From Sporothrix humicola (lineage: Eukaryota > Ascomycota > Sordariomycetes > Ophiostomatales > Ophiostomataceae): a stretch of DNA of 64,000 nucleotides. Below the pieces are notes generated by a model. That model made no database searches and was not told where the DNA came from. It worked only from the letters and a program-made list of their open reading frames with translations. Shown piece by piece: positions 1-13,200 of the stretch. The position numbers and the translations under genes are program-made. Numbering within the stretch: position 1 is the stretch's first letter; each line of letters starts with the position of its first letter. The stretch is taken from the NCBI GenBank assembly GCA_021396245.1, contig WNYE01000017.1, forward strand, positions 124,001 to 188,000, in the 5' to 3' direction.

Positions 1-2464
1 GTGAAATGCAAAAGGGAATACAAAAGGGGGGAATGGGAAGTGACAAATGAACTGGGAGGAGATGTTGTAACGACCGAAGAAGTAGAAGAAGTTGAAAGAA
101 AAGAGGGAGAAGAGAAGAACGAGAGAGGGAAAAGGAAAAGAAAGAAGAAAAGGGGATGCTGGAGAAAATTGGCGAGGGGAGAGAAAAAAGATGTTGGGGA
201 CGAGATTGAAAACAAAGAAGATCGTGTTTGGGAAGGAGTGGTCGGTCAATATTGGAAGGGGAAGCTGCAATGGGTCAGTCAAAAAGTGAGAAGGAAGTGA
301 AACGGAAAGGACCACCGACGAAAATAAACATCATAGGCAAGAGCAATCGCGTGAAGCAAAAACAAGGAAAGAACCACGAAAAATGCAATAGTAAAAACTA
401 AATGACTGTCCGAAATACGTACGATGCGATGAGTTTGATAAAATGCTGTTTCGTGATGATGCTTCCGTCCGTTGTAGATGATGTAGAGTCCGGGGTAGAG
501 TAATAAAGTAGAAAACGGTTTCAACCGGTGTGATGCCAAAGTTGTGTTCGTCTGGGGAAAAAGGGGGAATTTGGCGAATTGGGTCTCCCTTTCCCAGTCT
601 GGCTTTTGGAAATGTATCGAAAAAGGGAAGTAGCATAAACAAAATGGTTGCGGAAGGAGCGCAGGCGTGAATCGCGTCACTGATGAAGTGCCGATTTGAG
701 GTCGTGATATCCCACCTAGGAAGGAGCCACTTTCCTAAAACGGCAATTCCCCTGTAATGGCCATGCATCGCACGCACATGGTCGAAGGAATGGCTCGCGA
801 AACAATCAATCTAAAAACCGCGTGCTTTTGGCATGGATCAGGATTAAAGGTAAAAGATTTACAGACGAGCATGTTTGCCTTGGGACAGCATGGGAAACAC
901 TGCCATGTGCAGTGGCTGCCTACGGGTTTCATACACATTGTGGTAGTTCATCAATCGTCATTTCCATCTTCAGAGTAAATTGTCCCCCTTTTTCAAACAT
1001 AGGAAGGAACAGTCCACGAAGTAAAAATTCACATGTAAATAAAAGACTCCAAAGAGTACCATGAAATTGGAAGGATCGTACAGACAGAAGGACCAATGGA
1101 GGTAATGCGCTCTAAGAAGCAGCGACGGTGGGCGTTTTGAGGGTGCTTCTTTCTTAGATTCTCTTCACATCTCCATCGTCCCTACCTGATTGCGCCGCCT
1201 TCTTAATCACCCTGGCCATTTTCACGCGTTATTCTTTCCTGACGCGTCTCTCAGTTTGCTCTTGCTTTTTCTGATAATTAATCTTCTCAAAAGCGGTACC
1301 TGTGTACACTAATCGTGCCACTAAAAAAGGAAAGGAAGGTGAGAGCGATCTGACAAGAAAGTGAGCAAGAGGTCAGAAACAGAGCTGCACGCCCCAACAT
1401 GTGTTATTGCCAGCGTTGTGTTCACGCCACCCATTGGAATTGATACTTTTCGTGCAAGGGCGAAATCACGAAGAATCAAGTTCACGATTTTGACGTCAGT
1501 TGTTTGTCACGATACCGCAGCTGTGGGTTTGGATGCTTCCGCCTCGACGGAACTATTTGTGCGGTGCCATCGGAATGTCGGAATCAATTACCCTTTTTTG
1601 CTTTTCCTGGCGAAAAAGCTCGGCGAACAAAATGGCAGAATGGCTGGCGCGCTTGGTGACTGGGGAAAAAGTTCTGGCCGCAAGTTGCCACTTCTGAGGG
1701 GAAAGGAGAGCTCGGATAGGTCACCACCAAAAGTTGGGGGAACTTTTGAGCAAGGTGGCCAGAACATCGCTGCTTGTTTTGGGCATCGCTTGTGGGGTAC
1801 AAAACTGTACAGAGGTGGAAGCTGAAATGGCGGGGGATGGACTATGGTGACCCGAGTCAGAAAGTCGGCGGTTTCCGAGATTCCGAGGTGTCTAAAACCG
1901 ACGGCCCGGTCAGGATGACAACGAAACACACGAGTCAGAAGATCAATTGGTCAATTGGAGAAAGCCGAGGGAACCATCGCCAAAATACGTTTTGTGCGTC
2001 ATGCGAAGTACAGGAAAAGAAATGAGAGAAGGAAATGAGCAGACGGGAAATAAAGTTTCGCGATTGAGGGGAAGGGAAAAAAAAATTTCGTAAATATGGC
2101 ATGTTTGTCTAGTATAATGATAGACTGTGTAGAGGCGACAATGAAATCCTGCAGATAACCTGGAGTGATAGACAAAAAAAATAAAGAGATATAAGCCCAC
2201 CCTAAATAGAAAGTCGTGACAGGCCACGAGAGCGCATTAAAAAGAAAATGGGACTCGACAGATCAGAGCAGTAAAAACAGCTCCCTCCGACTCCTCTATG
2301 CCACATGCGTTGAAAAAATAGAAACAGCGCCACTGAATAAACAAGTACAACAAAATCTCGTGGGCAACACATGAGAAGCCCTTTTTCGTATATTTTCCAA
2401 CCCTCTTCGTCGCTCGCGCTCGCAAAAAGATCCGCTCGTTTATATCGCTTGTGCTTTGACTGGA
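1..2464. other. Intergenic left end, no supportable gene
   Basis: No open frame here has family motifs, coding-like composition or plausible splice partners. The first 300 bases are strongly purine-rich on the plus strand (GAA/AGG runs). Elsewhere in this window such tracts sit in the leader or promoter of leftward genes, so a leftward gene may begin just outside the window. The part next to 2465 would hold the 3' end of the P450 reductase transcript. The longest frames (about 130-150 codons at 331-777 and 1361-1825) are composition-driven and overlap each other on both strands. Confidence 0.6.
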
Positions 2465-4617
2465 CTACGACCAGACGTCCTCCTGTCGGGGCTGTTAGTA
2501 ATTGTACTTGAAAATGGGGCGAGATGGCGGCGGTGTGACGGCGTGAAAGTGCTTACCTGGTACTGGTTGGACGCCCGCATGTTCTTGACAATCTCCTCAC
2601 CCTTGGCATCCGAGATGTTGCGCTGGCTGGCCAGGATCTGGGCCAGGACCGAGTTCACCTCACGGGCCATGTGGGCAGCGTCACCGCACACATAGATGTA
2701 GGCCTTCTCCTCGAGCAGTTTGTTGACCTGCTCAGCACGCTCCTTGAGACGGTGCTGGACGTAGACCTTCTTGGCGGTGTCTCTTGAGAAGGCGGTGACG
2801 AGCTCGAAGCTGTCGCCCATCGTCTTCTTGTACTCCTCCCACTCGTCCTTGTACAGGAAGTCCTCGTTCTGTCTCCGGCAGCCAAAGAAGAGCAGGGTCT
2901 TGCCAACAGTCTCACCATCAGCGGCCTGCTTAGCACGTTCCTGGAGGAAGGCACGGAAGGGAGCGACACCGGTACCGGGGCCAATGAGAATGACGGGCTT
3001 GGACGGATCGGAGGGCAGCTTGAAGTTCGAGTGGCGGACGTGGACAGGGACGTGGATACCGTCGTACTTGTTGCGGGGACCCATGATCTCGTAGGTGAGG
3101 CCGTACGACTCCGGGTTGGGGTCGCCGTTCTGCTTCTGCTTCAAGGCAAACAGGTAGTTGGTGGCAACACCGCGGAAAGCATCGGTGCGGCCAGGAATGA
3201 TCTGAGACTCGACAACAGCGGTAATGGAGATCTTCTTGGGCTGGACCAGGGACGAGGACGAGATGGAGTAGTAGCGGGGCTGCAGCTTGTTGATGCCCTC
3301 AATGAAGGCCGAGAAAGGGATGTTGGTCCACTTCTGGCCCTTGCCAACAGTTTCCAGGACACCGGCGATGTTCAGGTGGTGAGTGTTAACCTTTTCGTGG
3401 AAGTAATCCTTGTCACCACCAAGCTTGGTCATCTCAGCCTTGGAAGCCTCATCAGGGGCAAAGGCAGCGAGAGTAGCCAGGAACTGACGCGAGACAGGGG
3501 CACCGATTTCCATGTGGTAGCGGACAATGGCATCGTAGGTCGTGGGAGCGGGGAAGGGAACCTTGGCAGTGGGATCCAGAGCCTTGACGTTGACAACATC
3601 GTTGCGCTTTTCCGTGAGACCAAGAACAGACAGGAAGCGGTCGACCTCGACACCGGCGTTGGTGGGCCAGACAGCCAGATGGTCACCGGTCTGGTAAGAC
3701 AGGTTGGAGCCGCTGATATCGACCTCGATGTGCAGGCAGTTACGGTCCTTCACAGTGAACAGTTCGTGGGATTCGGCAATAGGGGCGACGTAAGGGTTGT
3801 GGGCGTTAAAGGGGCCCTTGGCGGTGCCCTCCAGGTGCATCTTGTTGGGCTCACCAAGGTAAACCTCCGTCGAGTCAGCAGTAAGCGTGTCAGAGGGGGT
3901 GATGCTGAACATGGGCTCGTAGACAGCCTCACGCTCTTCAAGACCCATCTTCTCAGCAAGGGCAGTCCACATGGGATCCTTCCAGGCCAGGAAGTCCTCC
4001 TCCATGGTGCCGGCACCGTCGTCACCCTCGCCAGCCTCACCGACGCGAGTGGCGCCGTGGCGCTGGAGAGCCTTGTCAACGGCGCGGATCATCAGGTTGT
4101 AGTGCTCGTAGGTGTTGTTGCCAAGACCGAAACCAACATAGGTGAGGTTGCCCAGGGGCACATCGGCGCCCTGCGTGAAAGCGGCATCCTCGCCCGTGAC
4201 GAACTCAAAGAACTCAACGGCATTGTCAGTCGGCTCGCCCTCGCCGTAAGTGGCCAGAACGAACATGACGACCTTGTCGCTGGGAACGCTGTCGAGGCTG
4301 TCAAAGTCAAAGTCCTCAAGATCGGCGACCATGGTCTCAAGACCGAAGCGGCTCTTGCCCTCCTTGGCCAGACGCGAGGCGTAGTCCTCGGCGGTACCGG
4401 TCTGCGAGCCATAGAAGATGATGCAGTTCTTGTTGGATTCTTCAAGAGCCTCAGCAATGTTGCGCGTCTTTCCAGCCTTGGCGGAGTTTGCGTTGTTGAA
4501 CGAGCCGCCATAGGGGTCCTTGACTATGCCCCAGAGCTTGCCCTTGGTGAAGTAGGCCAGAGTACCGAGGAGAATCAGAGAGAGGACAACAATGTCCAGA
4601 GTGTCGAGTTCCGCCAT
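2465..4617 (-). CDS. cprA: NADPH-cytochrome P450 reductase (CPR)
   Basis: Diflavin reductase of the endoplasmic reticulum that passes electrons from NADPH through FAD and FMN to microsomal P450s and to sterol and heme-modifying enzymes. Exons are complement(2557..4617) and complement(2465..2482), giving 692 residues, the usual fungal length. An N-terminal membrane anchor covers residues 8-23. The FMN domain shows YGSQTGTAE (69-77) and ATYGEGEPTDNA (122-133). The FAD site has RYYSISSSS (448-456). The NADPH domain has GPGTGVAPFRAF (546-557) and VYVQHRL (618-624). A 74-nt intron (2483-2556) has a GTAAGC donor and a TACTAAC branch site 12 nt before its acceptor. It removes a non-conserved tail and restores the family ending EDVWS, whose Trp stacks on FAD. 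The start ATG has an ideal context (CAACCATGG). The symbol follows fungal usage. The family call is certain and the last exon is very likely. Confidence 0.96.
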
Positions 4618-7600
4618 GGTTGCGGTTGGGGAGGGGGGTTGACAGCCGGGAGCAAAAATTGGACGAGTTGTCGCGAGTGATGTAGAAGTTCAAGTGAGCG
4701 AAGCGGAAAAGGAATGGCGGAAGGCGCGAAATATATGCCCCCTGTTTCCCTTTTTTTCTGCCGCTGGGATTTGGGTGTGGCAGTTTCTGCTGGGCACTCA
4801 CTGCTTATTCGTATTCGGACAGTGCACAACCCCAGTAAAATGCGCTACACCGCCTGCCAAAAGGAGTGAGATAACGGTCGCTGCGACGTCGTCACAGGGA
4901 TTAAAACTGCTGATTTGATTTGATTTCAAAACGGAGAAGGAACGAGGCGACACGCTGTCCTGAGGTATGACGATCCGTTTTCTGAACTTTCCACGGCCCA
5001 GAGAGCTTGGGGAAAGAGATGGACGAGGCAGAAGAGGGCGAGGGGGGGAGAGAAGGCAGGTACCACCGAAGGAGGCAAGCCTGTGAGTGAGTGGGGTTGA
5101 GTGCAGTAACAAACAGACAACGACAAAATGAGCACGAGACAAGAGAAGAAGCTGGGAAAAAGGAAACGATTTTTCGTAATGACTTGAGGAAGGAGCACGA
5201 GAGCAAAACAAAAAGGAAGGAAGAAAGGAAAATAGACGAGCAGAGAAAGTCGAAGAAAATTGACAAGAAAAGGAAGGCGTGGGATTTCGCCGAAGTGCAA
5301 CAACGCGAACAGCGGACAACTTAGTGAACTCGGTGAGGCAGCAACTGCAGAGGCAGAACGAGCGCAACAGCGATACGCAAAAGTTGGGGAAGGAGGTTAA
5401 ACTAGGGCAAGGAAGGAGAGAGCGAGAACGTCCCTGGGAAGTGGAGAGTGGAGCAAAGGACGGCGGGCAGAGTTGGGGATCACAAGCAGATGAGTTGTTC
5501 TTTTCGGAAGTGTTGTGGGCTTATTCCTTTCTTCTCCGTCGAATCGAACTGACCACTCTGCCACTGTCTTAGTGTCCGCTGCCGGACTAATTTCGGGGAG
5601 GGAAGGAGCAATGTGCGATAGCAAAATAGCAGCAGAATAGGCTGGACTAACACAAGCAGTCGCAGGCGCTAAAAGGCCCAGTGAGGTAAAATACATACCG
5701 GGTACAGCGGTGGTTCTGGCTTCCAGCGTGTTCGGAACCTTTTATAGAAGGAGCCGATTCCATCGGAAGGCCCGACACAAGAGGGACATCAGGACGTCGA
5801 TGTGCCGAATTGTACAGAGTGTGTGTCTTGTCCTCACAGAAACACAGGAACACGACCAACAGCATGATCGTATCTTACAAGATGAACGGGCTTGGCCGCC
5901 ACCCCGGGAACAATGGCACCGGCCCCCAATCCCACTGTTAGTGAATGATGTACGGCCGGGTCACAAAGCTCAATTCCTCGCATGGCGATTCTTTGGGAAA
6001 GGGACCAGCTAACCAGTAATGCTGGCGGACTTTGATCTCCCTGAACGTCTGGAGGACATAATCGATAACTCCATATCAATAAAACGACGAAAATAAAGAC
6101 GAGAAAAGAACCTGATAGAACCACGAAAAGCAGTCGAAAATGCATAGGACCGTTTCTTGGTGGTTGACGCTATTGCGGCAGGCATGCGGCAAGTGAAAAC
6201 GGCAGGCACCCTCTTGTTGCCCTTTCTGGTCGTGGGGCCTGCAGGCGAAGAGGAGAACAAGGAGAACGAGCCCAAAAAGCGCCATCGCAAGGGGACTTGA
6301 GACCTATCTGGGGGAGACGAAGGCGCGAAAATGGGGTGTGCTGAGCACTTTGGACAGCGCCCAGCGTGTAGAATTGCCAGGATCGGCAGAACTCGCCCGA
6401 ACTTGGTGGGGCTCCTGCCACTGTGGGAGAGTCGTGGAGACTGAAGAGGCGAGTAGACGAGCAGACGAACAGACGAGCGGGACGAAGAAGGCGCGGACGG
6501 CGAGTTCCTTCTCTGCGCACTTGGGTGTCGTACAAAGCACCGGTACCCAAACATCCAACAGTGCTGCCGTTTTCTCTTGCCGCTATGGGTACCTTCACTG
6601 CCATAGGCCTGCTTGCCGGGGACGCTGTTGAGTGGGGGTTAACTGGATTCTCATGGTCCGGGTTTCGCTCCCGGGTTGGATTGGACGGTTGGTTTTCGTT
6701 CTTTCAGCGACAACGCCACGACGCGAACATCCGGTTGGTAGAACGGCACATCTGCAACTCCAGTGCATTTTGGAGGGCACAGGATACGCACACACGCACA
6801 CAAACACTCACCCCCAACCCAGAGACGAGCTGTTTGCGGAATCGATGGCGACAGAAGATGGAGTAAATACGGAGGACAGTTTTCAAAGCACATGCGACTT
6901 GGATGGTCGCCGCTAACCCCTCATTCTGTGGCCGTTTCCGCCGAGGCCTTTGTCGCGTGCGTACTTGGCCTCCTGTTTGGTGGAGGTTGACACTGGTGGC
7001 ATCTGACAACGTCGTTTGAATTATTGAACGCCGTCATCTTGAAAACAAGATCACCAACCCCATTCTCCAACGGACGGCCAGCATCTGCTGCCGATATTTT
7101 TTGTTTATTTTTGCCTCACTAGGTCAGCCTTGCGCCTACCCATGACTTACAAGATTTTACGTTTCTTGTGTCTCCCGAACAAAGCGCGGAAAGTGCATCT
7201 TCCACCGGAAAATACAGCCCGGTTTTCCTTGAACGTATTGCGAAATGCACAACAGAAGTTGTTTCATTCTGCGTCTTCTTCTTTCATGTTTTCCCCAGCA
7301 AATGCAGCAACCTACATGCATTTCCTGACTGCGATTTTTATGGTCACAGGTTGCAACAAAGTGGATGCACGGCTTCATCCGCTGTAAGTGAGCACAATGT
7401 GGCCAGGGTACAACGACGCAATTAGGAGGCTCTTTTCTTACCGGTTCGTGTTTTGGGAAATCTCCCTCCCTGGATATCCATATTCTTTCTTCCAGAAACG
7501 AAATGACACTGCCGTGTGCAAGACAGAAAGAATGTCTGTGTGCTCGTCTCACTACTGCGTATCGATTTCATCTTTCCCCTCATATGCTGCGACGCATCGC

Positions 7601-10225
7601 GATATGCCAATGGTTGCATGTGGTTGGCTGGTGGAGCATAGTCCGGCGGAGTGAAAAAAAAAAGTGTGTTGGAACGGAGTGGCCATGTGTATTCTCAGTA
7701 TCCAAAGCACATATTTTGTCCTATTCTGTCGAGACTTTTCCGTTGCGTCGAGAGGAGATCAATGTTGATCAACAGGCAGCCGCAGCTTGCCAGCCAGTCA
7801 TCGAACGCCATTCATTAAAAAGCACAAGCCGGCTTTGCAGTGCTTGCAGGACGAACGCATGTGTTCCTGCGGCTGTTTTGTGTTTACTTTGTACGAGCAT
7901 GCATGCTGGGCAAAATGAGGACTCGGGTCTGCCCTGGCCCGGCCGCAAATTTCCTGTTCTGGATGTAACACGTACCCAAAAATACGTTTGGACGTCTGTG
8001 GGATGCCTCCACCCTTCCCTTGCGCCCTCCCACTCACACACTTTCCAGATCAAGATTGTGCCCCGTGGCATCGTGTATCCCGCCGGAGCAAACCCGTTCA
8101 ATAATCGGTCGTCCACCGGAGCTGCGGTATTGTCGGGACTGACGTAGGAGGCGACAATGCCATCGAGGGCCGTACTGAGTATGCCAAAAACACAACTGCC
8201 GTCGCGATTACGAATACGGCTATGCTGGCCGCAACCACATCCTCGGGCTTTGAATGCCGGGAGACACCAGGTCTCATCCCGTGGACGTATTTCGGCCGTT
8301 CCAGGATGGTAAATTATCAACAACATGACTCCGGCCCATGACGATCTGATACGGACACCTGGTCCATAACTGTCTTCGTTTTCTACTTCCATAATATTTT
8401 GGACCAGAGTGCTGTCCGTTTTATAACGTTCAAGCGTAAAATATGTGCCGAGGGGATGATTTCCATCCTCTGTTGGCACTCACATAATTTCCAACGCCCT
8501 TGCCAGCCCTGCTCGGTGGCTTTTCCGAGGAGTGGCCAAGGCAGCCGGTGAGCTTCCCAACTTGGATGTTTAAGCACGAAAGAGTCTTGTTAACCAAATT
8601 TTGTTATTATTAGGTCAGCCACAGCTGATGACTGAAAACCGACGATTTGCGGCTGGCCCAAGAATCCCAGACAATGACGCGCGCACAAGACAAGGCTGAG
8701 CGAATACGAGGGGGAAAACGCGGCAGAAGTCCCCGCGCCCTCTTTCGGATGTCCGCCATATGTTCCCAATAGAGAAGCGGCAGAGAGTAAGAAAGGAAGC
8801 CTTCATGCGCATTATATGGTATTTTTTGCGCTCGACCGACAGAAGGACATCGCAAAATTATCGTGATGGGCGAGCAGCCACTGATCATTGTCGTCGCGCC
8901 CTCAGTCATCACCAAATCAGTCTCATGACGATTTTTCGGCGCCTAACAAGCATCCACCCAAAAGACAGAAAACAGAGCCCACGACGTCAGACTTTACTCC
9001 AACAGCTGACTCTCCAGCAAGAGAACAATGGGCGGCTGTCGAGCTCACCTTTAGAGTTTAGAGTCCAAGGCTGTTTGCTGTTTGTTCGCGTGGTGTCAAG
9101 GATTAATTGGCTCTTGCGGAGGACAGGCAGCGTCGCTGTGTTGATATTCATCGGAAATCGACCTTGTCATTGGCCAGAAGCGCCGAATGAGTGGGGCACC
9201 AGCTTGGACCAAGCCGCCCATTCAGAGATGTAGCGCAGTGTCGTCTTCCACGCTGCTTCCTTCTAGGCGGCTTCTTGGGGTCCCTTGTTGGCTGGTGCCC
9301 TTTGTCAGTCGCGAGAGAAAAAGGGAAAGGGCGCTGTGAGGGTGTGCACCGCACGGCTCCTGCCTTCTTTTTGCCCCTATTTGCTCCCGCAAAATAGCCA
9401 GTTGAGCCAGTTTGGCAAGGGGACTAGCAGATTTTGCCCCGCCTCCTTGACGCTCATTGGCTGCCCAAGCCACTTGTGCCTGCATAAGGGATTTCGAACA
9501 AAAAGTTGACGGGCGGAGTTTTCTATAGAAGGTCCCAAAGCGCTGGCAACGCGTGCAACGTTGGCAAAAAAAGTGCAGAAGGAGCGAGCGAGGTGGTCAT
9601 CACTTTTATTGTTGACGAGGGAATAGTAAAGGGAAGGAACGGTTGGCTTGTTCTGTCCCAAGGCATCTCGACACATCATCGTTGCCTTTGCCCGTCTGCT
9701 TTTTTTGCTCTTTTCCTTATCGATCGACGCCTTTACCCCCTTTTGGCACCGACACCACCACAACAACAAGCCCTGGGCAGCCATGCTCCATCGCATGGTC
9801 GGCCACCACAGCCGCCTGTAATACACCTCTCCCTGCTTGAGCCCTTGCTTGCGATCCACCAAGATTGTCCAGCTACACAACCTGGACAGAATCGACTTCT
9901 CAACGATCTGCCGACTTGTTTTTGTCCCCTTCTTCCATCTCATCGCCGTCCGACGACATTCTTCCATCCTTACCACACTTTCCGACGAACCGTCCATCTT
10001 GTCTTACACGCGCCCGACGACCCAATTGACGACACAAGCCGCTAAAGCGGACCCCTAGCCTTGCGGGCATCAGACCAATTCGAAGTCTAACGAAATCTCG
10101 AACGGACATCGACGACTTCTATCGGCGTACACGACGACGGGCCACCAGAGCAAAGCAGCTACCGCGGATACCGGGGCTTGCGTGCTGCTGGAACATGGGA
10201 ATTGAGAGCCTGCGCCGGTTGAAAC
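4618..10225. other. 5.6 kb intergenic region (divergent promoters)
   Basis: This region lies between two divergently transcribed genes, the leftward P450 reductase and rightward TAO3. Bases about 4980-5470 are purine-rich on plus, which means pyrimidine-rich in the sense of the reductase, as expected of a fungal promoter or leader. Inverted CCAAT boxes (ATTGG) occur at 9106-9110, 9169-9173 and 9456-9460, 0.8-1.1 kb before the TAO3 start. Pyrimidine-rich tracts such as 9680-9740 and 9890-9960 fit the TAO3 leader. Overlapping frames of about 210-240 codons at 7503-8479 show no reliable family signature. No gene is supported. Confidence 0.55.
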
Positions 10226-13200
10226 ATGGGTGAGTCTAGTCTGCGCGTCCGGCCTTTGCATATATACGACACATTCACCCAAAACACACACCTATACATA
10301 TATCCCGCTGCCGTGGGCCTCGACCTGCTGTGCGACCAGCGTTTGGAAAACAGCAAAGGATCAAGAAAACGGAGGAAGTCTTCCCGGGTAGCAAGCTGGA
10401 ATCTGGATGGCGCATCTTGGCTGTTGAAGTTGCACGTTGAACTGTTGAACGTTGCGAGCTGCATGTCCGTCTGCTGCCATCACGTCTCTTTGCACGGCAG
10501 TCTATTGAGGGACAATACTTTTCTATCTGGACGCCGTGCAAGGCCGCATCGCAGCGTTCGGCATGCCTTCCGTGATCGCACAACACCCGCATCCTGCAGG
10601 GCAAACAGCATAAGGCAGCGAATGGCACCAAGAGCCTCCTTTCTCCACGCCCCGACTGGCATTGATCCTTTCTACCCTGTGTCCCTACGCATTCCCTTCC
10701 TACTGGCCCCCTTTTCTTCTCTTTTCTCTTCCCCCAAGCGAGTGAACGTGAGCGGATGCATGCGGCCGCCCGTTCTCGACTCATTTCTCGGCTGCCCGCG
10801 CTGACCACGAGTTTCTATTTTTGTCTACAGCTCCGTCCCAGACGCTGCCAGAGCATGCGCCCGACCCGCTCAAGTTTTCCGCGACACCCGTGTCTCGCCT
10901 CGTTGAAGAAGACGAAGAAGACGACTGGAACAGAACGCTGCGGCCCGGCCCCGTGGACATCCCCACCTCCGCATCCCGGCTTACCCACTCCGGCCTAAGA
11001 ATCGCCCACTCTCGCGAGTCCAGCGCCGAAAAGCTTTCGCAGCAACATCAGACCATCACATCACCATCCTCCGCCTCTTCTACCGCCGGCTTTCAGCTAC
11101 ACACATCGTCCTCCCGTCTGGCCTTGAGCGGCGCCATTGAACGGGCAGTCGACCCCAAAGCAGCTGCATACGGCCACCATCGCCAGACCTCCATTGTGCA
11201 CGGTATCCAGCACTCGCGGAATGGAAGCCTGGCCAGCTCGTCATCGAGTCCCTTGAGCCCTCAGATGATCGCCGCTGCCGGCGCTTCGTTTAATTCGAGC
11301 CAATCCGATATTCAAAACGCCTTTTCTCGCCTCGAAGGGGGCGCTCCAATGCCACCCAACCTGCCCTCGGGCGCCCTTTCTCCCACACCAAATACAGCCC
11401 AAGGCTCTCGCCCTCCTACTGCCATGTCTGGATCAACAGCCGTCTCGGGGCAAAATGCCATCCCCGGCTCGGCCGTCCCGGAGCGGACATCGTCCGTTGC
11501 AGATGCTGGCAACCCCAACTACCCACCACCAAGGAAACTGGAGCGGATGCACAGCGGAAAGTACCGCCACGACCATGGCCACCACCAATCCCACTCCAGG
11601 CACTACAAGGACGAGCAGAAGACCGTTGGCGAGTATGCTCTCCATGTCTTGTTTACTTCTTTCATCTCTATCGCTGAGGAGAAGCTCAACGAATGCGTTT
11701 CCGCCCCTCTGGACTCGGAGCCCTCTATCGAGAGTATATGCGGTCCAGGTGCCGACGTTGCTTTTGACCAGCATCTTGCTGCACTAGGCCATATTGCCAA
11801 GCAAAAGCCCAAGCCGCTTATTGACATTATGATGCTCTGGCGTAAGAGCAAAAGTGATGCTGCAAACGAAGCACGCAGTCAATTACAACAAGCTCGCGCG
11901 CAAATTGGGCCAGCGCCACTCCAACGGCGTAACACTGAACCTGTCCAAACACTATCTTCTCCTGGCCTTGCAGATAACAGCCTTGCCAGCCCGACCGCGC
12001 TCTCAGCAAAGCAGGAGTTTGTTGCACAAGCAGAGCGCAAGTCAACAGTTTCCATCTACGTCCTTTGCCGCGTGCTTCTCGAGGTTATCACACAAAGCAG
12101 TCTGGCATCTATCACACCGGAGATGGAGGACAAGCTGGAAGCCATTATCTTTGGCCAGCTGAAGATGGCCGATGCTGAGCAGTTGATGGTGTCTCCACTC
12201 CGCATGGCCAACTGGAGCCTCTTTGCCCAGCTCCTTGGTGCCATGAGCGAGATCAGCTTTGCTACTGTTACGGACCGGTTCATCAACGACCTGGAACGCT
12301 CTCTTCAAGAAATCAACTTCCGCAGTCCTGTCCTTGCCAACCGCAGTGACAGCGAAGAGAAGATGGAGCTGGTCCTGGGCGGCATGAAGCACTTGCGTTT
12401 GAAACTCGCACCAGCCAGCGCCTGGGACCAGTCGTGTGACTTTATGATTGCACTTGGCAAGCTATTCAGTCGCTGCCACGGCCCAAAGGTCAAGGCTGCT
12501 TTTTGCCAGATCTTCGACCTGCTTCTGCTGCCTGTAGCCGCCAATGCCAGCAACAGTGATTTCAGCCGACCCAAATGGGGCGAGGTCTTGAGCACCATTA
12601 GCCCTAGACTGGCTAACATGTTCATGAAGCCTCGTCACTGGGCATGCGCGTTTCCCCTGACGGCCACAATGCTGTGTACTTCCCCTCCTGACAGTTTTGG
12701 CAACCAGTGGCTCCAGCTTGTTTATCCGCTCCAGACAAGGCTGAAAGACCGCGCCTCGAAACCCCTTTCTCTCCAGGTCCTGTCCCGTATTGTGTGGACG
12801 TATCTCTACCGCACGACCGATTCTGTCGCCGGAACCATCCGCAAGCTCGAAGAAGTTCTCAAGCTTATCCTCCCCAACACAAAACGGGCGATCGTGGCAA
12901 CAGACACAGCCGTGAACGACCCGCTCATCCAAATCATCCGCTTTATTGGCTTCAAGCATCCTGAGTTCTGCTTCAAGACCATCATCTTCCCTCTTATGAA
13001 TGCCGAACTATTCACCGTCAACCGCGATCTCAAGGTCGAAAACCTCGAGCCGGATCGGATCGTTGTCGGCATTCGGGCATTCGTGGCCGTCATCTCTGAC
13101 CTGGAGCGCGGCGCCATGGGCCGCCCACCGTTCCCTCAGAGCTATTCTACATCTCCTCTCGACCGTATCCCCACATCGCCGACCCTCAGCTCCCCTGTCT

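Noticed and set aside
3031..4680. Open frame of 549 codons antisense to the P450 reductase
   Set aside because: It mirrors a highly conserved gene with GC-rich third positions, which removes stops on the opposite strand. Its composition (Val/Gly/Leu/Asp) is the usual antisense pattern and no domain is visible.
7503..8479. Overlapping frames of 214 (+) and 236 (-) codons, with short pieces (VGTDVGGDN, NPFNNRSSTG) faintly like amidase signatures
   Set aside because: The two amidase-like pieces are in different frames, the catalytic Ser-Ser-Lys context is absent and no splice sites join them. A decayed remnant is possible but cannot be supported.
10226..10804. 192-codon frame running through the first tao3 intron
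   Set aside because: It starts at the tao3 ATG and reads into the intron. The product has no domain, while splicing gives a long conserved protein.
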